DNA of 64,000 nucleotides from Zygaena filipendulae (taxonomy: Eukaryota; Arthropoda; Insecta; Lepidoptera; Zygaenidae). The stretch's first letter is position 1. Every line of letters begins with the position of its first letter. The stretch spans positions 2,572,001 to 2,636,000 of the forward strand of contig OU015666.1 of NCBI GenBank assembly GCA_907165275.2, given 5' to 3'. A program made the position numbers and the translations under genes. A model generated the notes under the pieces. The model saw nothing but the letters and a program-made list of their open reading frames with translations. It searched no databases and had not been told where the DNA came from. Below are positions 45,473-55,758 of the stretch, one piece after another.

Positions 45473-47434
45473 TTAAAGTAACGGCATTGATGGTAACGTT
45501 TTTTGCCACGACACAGATGATAATGATAGCGAAGATAATTTTGACGTTGCTTGCGGGAGGATAGACGCGGACGATAGTGGCTTTGATAATGATCTCCTCG
45601 ATGATGCTTGTGAGACAGGTTTGGATAATGGTGACTTCGATGATGATAATTTTGACTTTTCGTGTAAGGAAAGTGATTCGGAAGAAGATAACTTTGATGA
45701 CCGTGATGATTTTGACGTATAAGTTCCTTTTGAAGGGAAGGATGTGGATGGTGGTGGCCTCGATGATACTGACTTTGACGCTGCATGTGAGAGGATAGAT
45801 GTAGAAGACGATGGTCTTGCTGATAGTGAAAATCTTGACGAAGACGTCGTTTGAGAGAAAGAAGTGGACGATGATGGTCTCGACAATGACGATTTTGATG
45901 TTTTGTGCCGGCCACCGGAAGCGGAAGACGAAGATTTTGATGATGATGACGAACTTGACACTGATGATTTTGATTTTATGTACGAGGGTGCAGATGTAGA
46001 GGACGATCATTTTGACGATGATGAGGATCTTGCCGTAGACATGCCTTTTGATGAGAAAGATGTAGATGAGGGTGGCCTCGATGATGATGTATTTGACTTT
46101 GGATATGGAGCGTCGGAAGTGAAAAATGATGACCTCGATGATGATGAAAATCTTGTCATGGATGTTGCTTGTGAAGGAAAAGATGTGGGAAATAACGGAT
46201 TTAATGATAACTCTAACATTGGTTGGGAGACAGGTGTTGACGATGGTGGCATTGATGAAGATGACGTGAATGATGCCTCATGCAAGGGAACAGATGTAAT
46301 TATACTCTTATCAGATGTTACAACTAGATTGGGATATTTCGCAATCACTCTAGCAGGAACTTGGTGTGAAGGACTAAATATCGACTGCCATTTTGATTTC
46401 GGTTCGTCATTCTCCAAAACCGTTGAAGATGATGTCGGTTCTGGTTTTTTTGAGGTAGATTGCGTCTGAGCCCATTTTCGTTTGCGAACCACAGGTAGCA
46501 TTAAACTTGGTAATGCTTGGGTTTGATCTCGCCGAATTTGTGCTGGAAGCGAAGTCGTTGATAGCGGCTCTGAAAATAATGCCTTCATAAATTTTGCTCG
46601 CCGGGGGTCGCGCGCGGATAACTGTAGCCATAACGATGGTGGCCTTGATGGCTCTGACGTAAACGCTATTGGGATAAGTCGATAAGGAATTGATGAGGAT
46701 GACGCTAAACAAGATTTCGATTTTTCTAGTGACTCGGTGTTTCGTTTCTGAAGGGAATATCTTTGCTCCGACGGTCTTAACGTCGCTTGCATATGAACTT
46801 CCCGAGTTTTTAGAGTGGCGACTATGCGTGACGGTGATGGCCCTAATTTTGATGTCGTTTGCAGAGGGTTCGATGTAGACGTTGATGGCCTTGACACTGC
46901 TGGCGGTAACACATGCGACGGGGCATTATGATACGTTTGTGGAGAAATAAATGTAGACGATAACGGCCCTGATGTTGATGCTGATGATGTAAAACCGCAA
47001 TTTTGTAGTGCAACCGATGATCCTGCTGGTGATGAAGTCGCTGAAACTTCCGACACTGCTGACGAAAGCCCTGACACCTGTTCGCCATGCGCTTCTTCAT
47101 ATTCGCGCACCCTTTGCTTTATATGGAGAAACTTTTGGTGAACGTAATCAAACAAAGACCGCTGGCTCATTAGTTTATCGTCCGCTATTATATTATTGTG
47201 CTCGGTCTCGAGGTTGCTCATCAATTGAGATTCTGTGGACGGAGACGGAGCTCTTCTTAGCGATGACATGATCTGATTGTAGGTTCGCAAGCTTGCGTTT
47301 ATTTCATTATAAAGACTCATGTAATACGGATGTTCTGAGTCGAGATCTGTTTTATATTGTTCGCACATTGTCGGGTTCATTATTGGACCATATAATTTTG
47401 TATAATCCTCGTCTCTGTTAATATTGCACTGCAT
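45473..47434 (-). pseudogene. Alpha5: Ser-tail OCEL gene with nonsense codon
   Basis: The frame from 47434 is homologous to alpha4 for 475 residues, then meets TGA at 46007-46009 where the other alpha copies have TCA (Ser) inside the Ser-rich tail. The same frame is open afterwards to 45473, so a single substitution truncates it. OCEL1, the linker and RKRKW lie upstream of the stop, so a shortened protein of 475 aa could still be made. It carries both the PSHVLPPAV insertion of alpha3/4 and the NLVVTSDK block of alpha1/2, making it a mosaic or ancestral form. A small deletion also alters the region just beyond the normal stop. Confidence 0.75.
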
Positions 47435-47762
47435 ATTTTGATGATGCTAGTCCTTTCAGTCAATATTAATATTACGATAAGAGTCTGCCTGCTGAAGCAA
47501 ATATACTGAAGTTCAGTTTGCTTACACGCTCTTCGGTTCAAACTGATCACCACAGAATGTTGATCAAAGCGGTTTTGCGATCAAACAGTCACGTATGCCT
47601 TTAATTCGTTGTGTCCGCACACAGAATGGGTGGTTAGTCAACACAAACAACAACCGTCGGATTGGATTGGTTGACGGATGCTGGTACCAATTTTATAAGA
47701 TTGTCGTTTGTCGATCGTATAATTTTCACTTTTAATGGGTCACAGAGCTTAAAAATGCGTCG

Positions 47763-47983
47763 TTACATTCGAAAGTCAAAAGTGAACTGAAGCCTATGGC
47801 GAAAATTGGGAAGTATTTATATTTGACCGCAGCCACCCAGGCAGGCGATGCAGGTAGGTACACAAAAAAATTGCAAGACTGTAGACACAAAGGAACAATA
47901 GATTTCTTATCTATTTAGATAAGGATATTCTTCAATACTTCTAGTATATTGATATTTCTCTCAGTTCGATATGTTTCTTATCT
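47763..47983 (-). promoter_or_regulatory. Alpha5 core promoter, GATA sites and start-stop uORF
   Basis: Minus strand: AGATAAG 47977-47983; inverted pair 47906-47923; TATAAATA 47814-47821; TCAGTT with +1 at 47788; ATG-TAA 47763-47768. The leader has a small insertion near 47660-47672. Confidence 0.6.
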
Positions 47984-48349
47984 CTAATACTTTTTGTACA
48001 TTTGAATACTATTGAACAGCCAGAATGTGAATGTGTTTTTTTTATCTGTTCGATATGTCCAAATAAGGAAAAAATAATATAAAATTACTCGGCGTGAGGA
48101 CCGACGCTGATGATATGAACGGGATTAAAGGGAGAACTTTGAAATAGATTTAAATTGAAATTAATATAGCAAAAAATTTACTCGATCCCTAGACACTTTT
48201 GATGTGTGTATAAACTATACTTGAATATTTAAATATTAGTATATTAGTAGATAGTAGTAGTAGTATAAGTTGTTTTCCGTTGATGTGACAAAAATGCTGT
48301 AAAATAAAAATCTCGAAGTGAATTTTTACTTTTATACGTGCATACATAC

Positions 48350-48742
48350 TGTAGCGAATGTTGTCTTGGACACTTGTTTTGAACAGTCTCTATAGGAGTA
48401 AATTTTGCAATCAACCAATATTGAACTAGAGCGTGCTGAAGATAATTATAATAATTGAAGGTGAGCTCGCAAGCCGCGTTCCCGGGGGGACGGCCGGACC
48501 AGGGCTCGCAGCTTAGCTCTTGTTCTCCACTGGGGTGGTGTTGAGGCTGGTCAGCGGTTTGTTCACTAACGTCTTGAACTGTTCCGGAATTGGTAGCTCC
48601 GTATAATCTCCATTCGGTTTCGGCCTGACACCTCTCCTTTCTTTCTGTCCGTCAAAAAATCTCCTCTCATTTTTCAATTCGATCTGACGTCCCAAAAAAA
48701 AAATAATAATAAAAAAGGTTGATATTGTAGCAGAATGCTACA
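48350..48742. mobile_element. 393-bp insertion, solo-LTR-like
   Basis: Present in the loop of unit 5 but absent from units 1 and 2 at the same place. Begins TGTAGCGAATG and ends GAATGCTACA, and is flanked by ATAC on both sides (48346-48349 and 48743-48746). TG...CA ends with a short target duplication fit a solo LTR of a Bel/Pao or Gypsy element; a small TIR element is the alternative. A 60-aa minus frame (48513-48695) has no recognised match. Confidence 0.55.
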
Positions 48743-49608
48743 ATACGTATAAATGCCAATGTAGGTTTGTTTGTTTCCTTGTGACGATATCACGCTTTAA
48801 CGGCTCAAATGATCATCATCATTTCGCACACACGTTGTAAGGAAATAGGGTACTTTTTATCTCGGAATTTTCGTTTGAACTCCGTAATTGAACCGCAGGT
48901 TACAACTAGCCACGTAGGTAGATATAATCATATTTATCAGTATTGTGAAATAATACTAAGCCAATTTTGGTGATGCTGAATGAAAAAAGGTTTCCTTGGA
49001 ATATTATAATTATTGTAACTCGTATGTTAAACCTACACACATTCACGGTCCTAGACGCATACGTAGTATAGCATAGGTGTATACACGTGAGGCACAATAT
49101 GTTTTTGTTTTTCTTCTTTTCTTGTTTAGACTATGTATGATACTTTATACCATTGAAACATCGGTTGAAATATGGATCGATTACTTTTGATTTATTTTAC
49201 TGTTCACGGATTTTTCTAAACCACACAATAGTTTTTTGCCAGGTTGGTATTTATTAATCCAATGGTGTAGAGTAAATTTAAAATTGCGTACTTACCATTT
49301 TGCGTACTGGTAATATATATCTACCTATTTTGATTTAAAAACTAACAATTCAAAAATTAATAAATTAAGGTATTAAATATAGAAGAAAAAATAACGCAAA
49401 AGTATCTTCCAAGTTTTATTTCAATTTAAATCTATTTCAAAAGTTATCCCATTAATCCCGTTCATATCATCAGCGTCGGTCATCACACCGAGTAATTTTA
49501 TATTATTTTTGTCCTTATTTGGACATATCGAATACATAAAAAAAAAATTAAAAAAAAAAAATCACATTCTGGCTGTTCAATAGTATTCAAATGTACAGGA
49601 AGTGTTAG

Positions 49609-49830
49609 AGATAAGAAATATATCGATCTGAGAGAAATATCAATATACTAGAAGTATTGGAGAATATCCTTATCTAAATAGATAAGAAATCTATTGTTCT
49701 TTTGTGTCTACACTCGTTCAATTTTTTTGTGTACCTACCTGCCTCGCCTGCCTGGGTGGCATGCGGTCAAATATAAATACTTCCTAATTTTCGCCATAGT
49801 CTTCAGTTCACTTTTGACTTTCGAATGTAA
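49609..49830 (+). promoter_or_regulatory. Beta5 core promoter, GATA sites and start-stop uORF
   Basis: AGATAAG 49609-49615; inverted pair 49669-49686; TATAAATA 49772-49779; TCAGTT with +1 at 49805; ATG-TAA 49825-49830. Confidence 0.6.
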
Positions 49831-50149
49831 CGACGCATTTTTAAGCTCTGTGACACATTAAAAGTGAAAATTATACGATCGACAAACGACAATCTTATAA
49901 AATTGGTACCAGCATCCGTCACCGACGTTTGTTGTTTGTGTTGACTAACCACCCATTCTGTGTGCGGACACAACGAATTAAAGGCATACGTGACTGATTG
50001 ACTGCAAAACCGCTTTGATCAACATTCTGTGGTGATCAGTTTGATCCGAAGAGCGTGTAAGAGCAAACTGAGCTTCAGTATATTTGCTTCAGCAAGCAGA
50101 CTCTTATCGTAATATTAATATTGACTGAAACGACTACCATCATCAAAAT

Positions 50150-51700
50150 ATGCAGTGCAATATTAACAGAGACGAGGATTATACAAAATTATATGGTCCA
50201 ATAATGAACCCGACAATGTGCGAACAATATAAAACAGATCTCGACTCAGAACATCCGTATTACATGAGTCTTTATAATGAAATAAACGCAAGCTTGCGAA
50301 CCTACAATCAGATCATGTCATCGCTAAGAAGAGCTCCGTCTCCGTCCACAGAATCTCAATTGATGAGCAACCTCGAGACCGAGCACAATAATATAATAGC
50401 GGACGATAAACTAATGAGCCAGCGGTCTTTGTTTGATTACGTTCACCAAAAGTTTCTCCATATAAAGCAAAGGGTGCGCGAATATGAAGAAGCGCATGGC
50501 GAACAGGTGTCAGGGCTTTCGTCAGCAGCGTCGGGAATTTCAGCGACTTCATCAGCAGCAGGATCATCGGTTGCACTACAAAAATGCGGTTTTCCATCGT
50601 CAGCATCAACATCAGGGCCGTTATCGTCTACATTTATTTCTCTACAAACTTATAATGCCCTGTCAACGTCTACATCGATCCCTCTACAAATGAAATCAAA
50701 ATTAGGGCCATCACCGTCGCGCACAGTTGTCCCTCTTAAAACTCAGGGAGTTCATACGCTGGCGACGTCAAGACCGTCAGAGCAAAAATATTTCCTTCTG
50801 GGACGGAACACCGAGTCGCAAGTGAAATCGAAATCTTGTTTAGCGTCATCCTCATCAATTCCTTATCGGCTTATTCCAATAACGTTCACGTCAGAGCCAT
50901 CAAAGGCACCATCGTCATGGCTACAGTTATCCGCGCGTGACCCCCGGCGGGCAAAATTTACAAAGGCATTATCTTCAGAGCCGCTATCATGTACTTCGTT
51001 CCCAACACAAATTCGGCGAGGTCGACCCCAAGCACAACCAAGTTTAGTGATACCTGTGGTTCGCAAACGAAAATGGGCACAGATGCAGTCCACATCAAAA
51101 GTACCAGAAACGACATCATCTTCAACGATTTTGGAGAATGCCGAACCGATACCAAAACGGCAATTTGCACCGCAAAACAGTAAAAGCTCCTTGACGCAAC
51201 CAACAAAACTGTCGTCGGCGACATCTGTCCTCCACACAACTTTGGACGTTGCGCTACCCGAACCAAAAAAATCGGCATTGGTATCTAGAAAAGAATATCA
51301 TTATGAGGAACTCAATAAGCCGTCTCAACCGGAGGACTTTGAAGCCATTTATAGATATATTTCTAACGATAAGACCAAAAAAATGTTCAAAAAAGCGTTC
51401 AGCATCGTATATAACGAAAACTATTTGCCGTTGCGCCAAAAGTTAGAACATACCCTAAAAGAGTACCACAGCGCTGATGAAAAGTATCGCGTTCAGAAAT
51501 CTACCCAACCTCGCGATGCCATTCAATTGGAAAGAGCGAGGGCGTATCGGAAGATTATTTCGCATCGTTTGCTCAATGATAAATTTTATAAGGACGATCG
51601 CGCTCGGTACAATTACTACTATCGAAAGCTCATGTTCATAAAAGATCGGTTGAATGAGTATGCGACATTGAAAACGCGCAACCATTTGGGTATAAAGTGA
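50150..51700 (+). CDS. Beta5: double-OCEL-domain protein
   Basis: Intact 516 codons with the beta layout: OCEL1 9-114, Ser/Thr/Pro linker with RDPRRAKF and RKRKW, OCEL2 about 394-506. It differs from beta4 by scattered substitutions, for example QPEDFEAIY in place of EPEDFEAIY at the start of OCEL2. Third fully intact beta copy. The partner alpha5 upstream is truncated, so this pair may supply only the double-OCEL protein. Confidence 0.8.
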   Translation: MQCNINRDEDYTKLYGPIMNPTMCEQYKTDLDSEHPYYMSLYNEINASLRTYNQIMSSLRRAPSPSTESQLMSNLETEHNNIIADDKLMSQRSLFDYVHQKFLHIKQRVREYEEAHGEQVSGLSSAASGISATSSAAGSSVALQKCGFPSSASTSGPLSSTFISLQTYNALSTSTSIPLQMKSKLGPSPSRTVVPLKTQGVHTLATSRPSEQKYFLLGRNTESQVKSKSCLASSSSIPYRLIPITFTSEPSKAPSSWLQLSARDPRRAKFTKALSSEPLSCTSFPTQIRRGRPQAQPSLVIPVVRKRKWAQMQSTSKVPETTSSSTILENAEPIPKRQFAPQNSKSSLTQPTKLSSATSVLHTTLDVALPEPKKSALVSRKEYHYEELNKPSQPEDFEAIYRYISNDKTKKMFKKAFSIVYNENYLPLRQKLEHTLKEYHSADEKYRVQKSTQPRDAIQLERARAYRKIISHRLLNDKFYKDDRARYNYYYRKLMFIKDRLNEYATLKTRNHLGIK

Positions 51701-52085
51701 GAGTACGTGAAAATCAAAGCTTCAGTAGCCCTTAGAAAGTTAGTAAAGTACATGTCATTGAAATTGTCGGTCTGTCGCTATTCCGAATATTTAAGTACTG
51801 CAAGATACAAATGGGATAGAGATTATAGGTAAATCTAATAAATAAATAACATTTAAAACCTTTACATAATTTTCATTTTTCCCCATAGTATCTGAATAAA
51901 TTACACTGATTATTTTTTGTTTATAATAAATGTGAAATGAAACTTATTATCAAATTAATGTATTCCCTGAACGACTATAATATGTATATAAATAATACTT
52001 GAATATTATTAGTAGATTCTAAGATTATAATATAAGTTGTTATCCGTTGATGTGACAAAAAATGCTGTACCTAAAATAAAAGTTA

Positions 52086-53229
52086 TGTGTAAAATTATTA
52101 TATTTATGATTATAATTATGATTGTTTTTTTTTTCGTCTTTCCAAGAATGTAAACTTAAGTTAACGGTAGTTTCTTGATCAATCAAAAAAAAAAAGAAAA
52201 ATTAAAGTAAAAACTCAAACTTAAACTTAAACTCAATCACGCAGAAACGGTTGAACGGATTTAGATGAAATTTGGCATGCATTTAGCCTTTGACATGGTA
52301 AAGAACATAGGCTACCATTTATCTAAGAATTCCCGTGGGATCTCCGAAATTAACGCGGGTGAAATAGAATTAATTATTGCACATTACACGTTGTTAGAGG
52401 TACAGAAAAGGACATAGGGTACTTTTTATCTTGGAATTCCCGCGGGATCTCCGACATTAACGTGGGTGAAACCACGGGGCACAGCAGCTTGTTAAGAATA
52501 AATTATTACTAATTACGGTCATTAGTAATCATTAATAAATTACTAATCATTTAATACCTACCTAATAATAAATATAATTAACATTTCAGACTTACAACTT
52601 ACAACAGACTATTTAGCTATTCAGGGTGGTATGCGTCTGTTGGAAATCGGGGCTCGCTGACCTGTATTTTTATGACACTGGTCTACTTTTAAATGAGATG
52701 CAGATCACCACTAGGTTAGGTTAAGTTGTACTAACTGGGGCCTGGGACAGAAGAGAATATTATTATATTGTCATCCGACAGGAAAAGCACTTCCGTACTT
52801 CATAATTCGCAAAGAAGTTAAGGGATTACTTCACCCTTTAATGGGATCGGTCTACTGCTGTCAGTCATGGTCAACTTCAGAGCAGGATGTGGTGGCAGTC
52901 CAATGGGATCAAAAGATAATAATGTTTTCCTAAGTAAATTTTCATAACTATGGTGTCACGAGTGCATATTGCATAGTGATTAATCGTTAGCTTAACTTCG
53001 CTCAATACTTTCAAAAAAGTGCATTAAAACAAATAAGAAGTCTGATGTTTATCTGTTAACGTTAGGTACTCGCATATCGAGACTGATTGAACTGCAGAGC
53101 TCAAATAAAATATTAGTAGGTACCATGAAATCGATAATCGGGGTAATAAAAAACAAGTGAAAAAAGATAACATGTTTTATTTAATTTATACATGAAAATA
53201 TGAAAGTTCAAATTTATTTACAATAATGT
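52086..53229. repeat. Unit 6 fragment (alpha 3' flank only)
   Basis: Repeats the first 1.15 kb of a unit (interspersed repeat about 52230-52495, then the unit-specific flank) and stops at about 53229 (TTTACAATAATGTT), where other units continue toward an alpha gene. No alpha gene follows. Confidence 0.8.
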
Positions 53230-53235
53230 TCGTCG

Positions 53236-53330
53236 TTATAATAATGTTGTTGGCTACATCTTTCCTCTGCACAACTTTGGATGCAGAGCTACCCGAAATA
53301 AAAAAATTGGCATTGACCTCAGGAAAGGAA
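53236..53330 (+). pseudogene. Fragment of a beta-type linker
   Basis: Translates to ATSFLCTTLDAELPEIKK then LALTSGKEYE, matching the beta linker just before OCEL2 (ATSVLHTTLDVALPEPKK, SALVSRKEY). It is more diverged than the array copies and in plus orientation. The reading frame runs on to 53459 but the later residues do not match OCEL2. Confidence 0.65.
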
Positions 53331-53459
53331 TATGAGAATAGAGACACGTTGTCTCACGCCATATGTTGGACGTTTATCTACTTGGCGCGAGACACTAACG
53401 TGTCTCCGGAGTTGTTATGTTATGTTATTTCGCGCCTCGTCCTCGAGATTAGTAACTGA

Positions 53460-54300
53460 AGATATATAATACAAATGGAGTAACGCACTCTGCACTTTGT
53501 TCGGAGGAATTTAGGTTTTTTTTTTACTTGTGGGTATGTCTACATCCTTTGGCTCTGCCACCCATCTTTGCAACCGTTCATACGCAATCAAGTGCTCGAC
53601 CACTCCAGTCACTTTTAACTAAACTAAAGTTTTTGTTCATACTCTCGCAAAACTAATGCCAAAACGTAAACGCGTAACCAATTATGAAGAAGATTTAAAT
53701 AAGTTAGTGAAAAACAATTCAAATTTTAGAAAGGAAAATTCACAACCAAAGTGAATGTGTTGTGCCACACAGTGCTTCCATGGACTTCGAACAACAGAAT
53801 ACAGGTAACTAATTATAGGTACCTAGACCTAGCTATTTGCACTCAGAATAGCCTTTAGGGCTATATCAACGCAAAAATTTGACGGTTTGCGTTCAATTCA
53901 TTGGGAATTGATACCTACCTAACCGAAACAATATGCCTTCAATCAATGATTGTCACGTAACAAAGATACATTTATAATTTAATACAATACATTGTATTTG
54001 TATTTGCATCTAGATAAGTCATTGGGGCTAATTTGACGCAAAGTTTGACGGTTGGCGTACAATCCAATGGGGATTGTTACCTAACTAATTGATAAAGAGA
54101 AACAGTCGTTATCCTGGCTAAATGAATAAGAAATTCAAATCATTACGCCATTACGCCATTACGCATTACTACCATGGTAGTACCCAATAATATATTTGGT
54201 TTAAACAAGATAATCATGATTCATGAATCATGATTATCTCGTATTGTTATAAAGCATTTGTGGAGTTCCTCGCAATCTATAAACGTGACAACAAAACATT
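53460..54300. other. Intergenic DNA with two short direct repeats
   Basis: No gene recognised. Segments around 53855-53925 and 54015-54090 resemble each other (GACGGTT, GCGTNCAATNCATTGGGNATTG). A short (ATTACGCC)n run is at 54140-54165. Confidence 0.5.
54208..54239. repeat. Perfect 32-bp palindrome
   Basis: The two 16-bp halves are exact reverse complements with no loop (half-site AGATAATCATGATTCA). Confidence 0.8.
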
Positions 54301-54329
54301 GCTGCAATATGTCCTCAGCATCGCCTATT

Positions 54330-55370
54330 CTGCGGCCAGATGATTGATTCCCAGAATACCCAGATGAGGAGTTAATCATTAATCCAATTAATCTCGACAA
54401 GATACAGCTTCATCCTCTTGAGGATCTGAATAATCCTATCGAGGATCAGAAAAATCTTGTCGAAGATCAGCAAACCTACTATGTTGAGGATCAGTCAAAT
54501 CCTATTGAGGCTCAACAAGACGCCCAGTATCTGATCAGCACGCAGGCTATAAGTTCCAACACCAGTGCCACACCAACAGCGAGCACATCGACAGCTGATC
54601 CCATAGCTATCAATGAAATATCGGGCAAAGCGAACTCAGATGAAGATATTTTACAAATTTTAGGCGACGATCCTTCATCAGCCATAAAATATGGCAAAGA
54701 TTTGTACACACAGCCACTGAGGGTAGGTATAATAAAAGAAAGTAAAGATCTTATAACTAAATATCCGATACCGGGTAACCGCGTAAAAATAGGCGCTCCA
54801 AAGCCTAATCCTGAGATTAAAGCCGCTATATCTGAAATTTTTACTAAACGTGATAAGGGCATTGAGTCCAAACAAAAATATATGGCAAGCGCGATATCTT
54901 GCCTCGGCGAAATATACATTATATACAGTTAAATGCAAAAAAAAAATAAAAAACTAAATAAATAAATAACGACTGGTTACAAAAGTTGATGGACCTCAGT
55001 CGTATTTTATGTGATTCACAATACGCAGATAGCGTAACAAGGCGAAACTTCAAACCCTTTACTCTAAAGAATGACCTAAAAGACCAGTTAGTTGATACCA
55101 AGGTAGATACATTTTTATTCGGCGTAAACTTGACGGCAACACCAAAAACGGCCAAGGCTGTTATGTTATTAAATCGGGTGTTGAAATAAAAACGGCTACT
55201 CCAAAGCAGCAGACTCTAACACAATACAGGAGGCTTAAATCCACGGAGACGCGGCCTTTGAACCGCAGAGGGGAGGCGGGAGGGATATTGGTGCGCTGGC
55301 GATCTCCTGGTACAGTTCTGATCTTTTGGCGGTTGGGAAGCATCCTTTTTTTAAATTTATGTATGTTGTA
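54330..55370 (+). pseudogene. Decayed DIRS-like retrotransposon gag fragment
   Basis: Frames between about 54330 and 55370 read DILQILGDDPSSA, LITKYPIPGNRVKIGAPKPN followed by PEIKAAISEIFTKRDK, then after a frame change LMDLSRILCDSQYADSVTRRNF, VDTFLFGVNL and, after another shift, IKSGVEIKTATPKQQTL. The order (ILGxDP; KYP-PxN-APKLNPE; RLLxDxxYxxSxxRR; DxxLFGxxL; KSGxEIK) is what I recall from gag-like ORFs of DIRS-type retrotransposons. Stops and at least two frameshifts make it non-functional. No reverse transcriptase or recombinase part seen. Family assignment is from memory. Confidence 0.5.
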
Positions 55371-55455
55371 ACTATCCATGTGTTGTGTCAAATAAAGTTC
55401 TCTAAATTAAATTCAATTCTCAATTCGGAGGCCTCGCGGTGCACAGGTCGCCGCC

Positions 55456-55605
55456 ATGCCCGCCGCCGCCAGCTTCGACTTCGAGGGGCCGCGCGCCTGC
55501 TCCCCGCGCGCCAGCCTCGTCTCACCCTGCCCCGACCGTGCGCTACTACTAACCGTCGTACGCGCACCAGCACCAGCAGCGTCGCTACTAAATACAGTTA
55601 AGTGA
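55456..55605 (+). other. GC-rich 49-codon open frame, possible captured exon
   Basis: An abruptly GC-rich island (about 55430-55600). ATG at 55456 has an ideal context (GCCGCCATG) and is preceded by GCACAG, a possible splice acceptor. The product begins MPAAASFDFEGPRACSPRAS and is Pro/Ala-rich. I do not recognise it. Composition unlike its neighbours suggests a first coding exon of a host gene carried here, or an exon remnant. Confidence 0.35.
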
Positions 55606-55758
55606 CCGGCCGTCTATCACTGTTTAGTACACAATGGGCGCTCATCACGAGTGAACGTACTATTCTGTCATGAATCGGTTGCTAAGCCCTGTTGTCCAAA
55701 ATTCTGCCATCCACTCCCAAATATTTAAAAGAGGAGAGGTTACATTATGTAAATGCTA

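Larger units (their letters stand above)
42828..52085. repeat. Tandem unit 5 of the OCEL palindromic array
   Basis: Starts like unit 1 at 42828. Contains the alpha5 3' flank with a foreign segment (43592-44702), alpha5 (broken), loop with a 393-bp insertion, beta5 (intact) and 3' flank. Arms about 46475-48162 and 49425-51100. Interspersed repeat at about 42980-43237; CA microsatellite near 45106. Confidence 0.85.
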
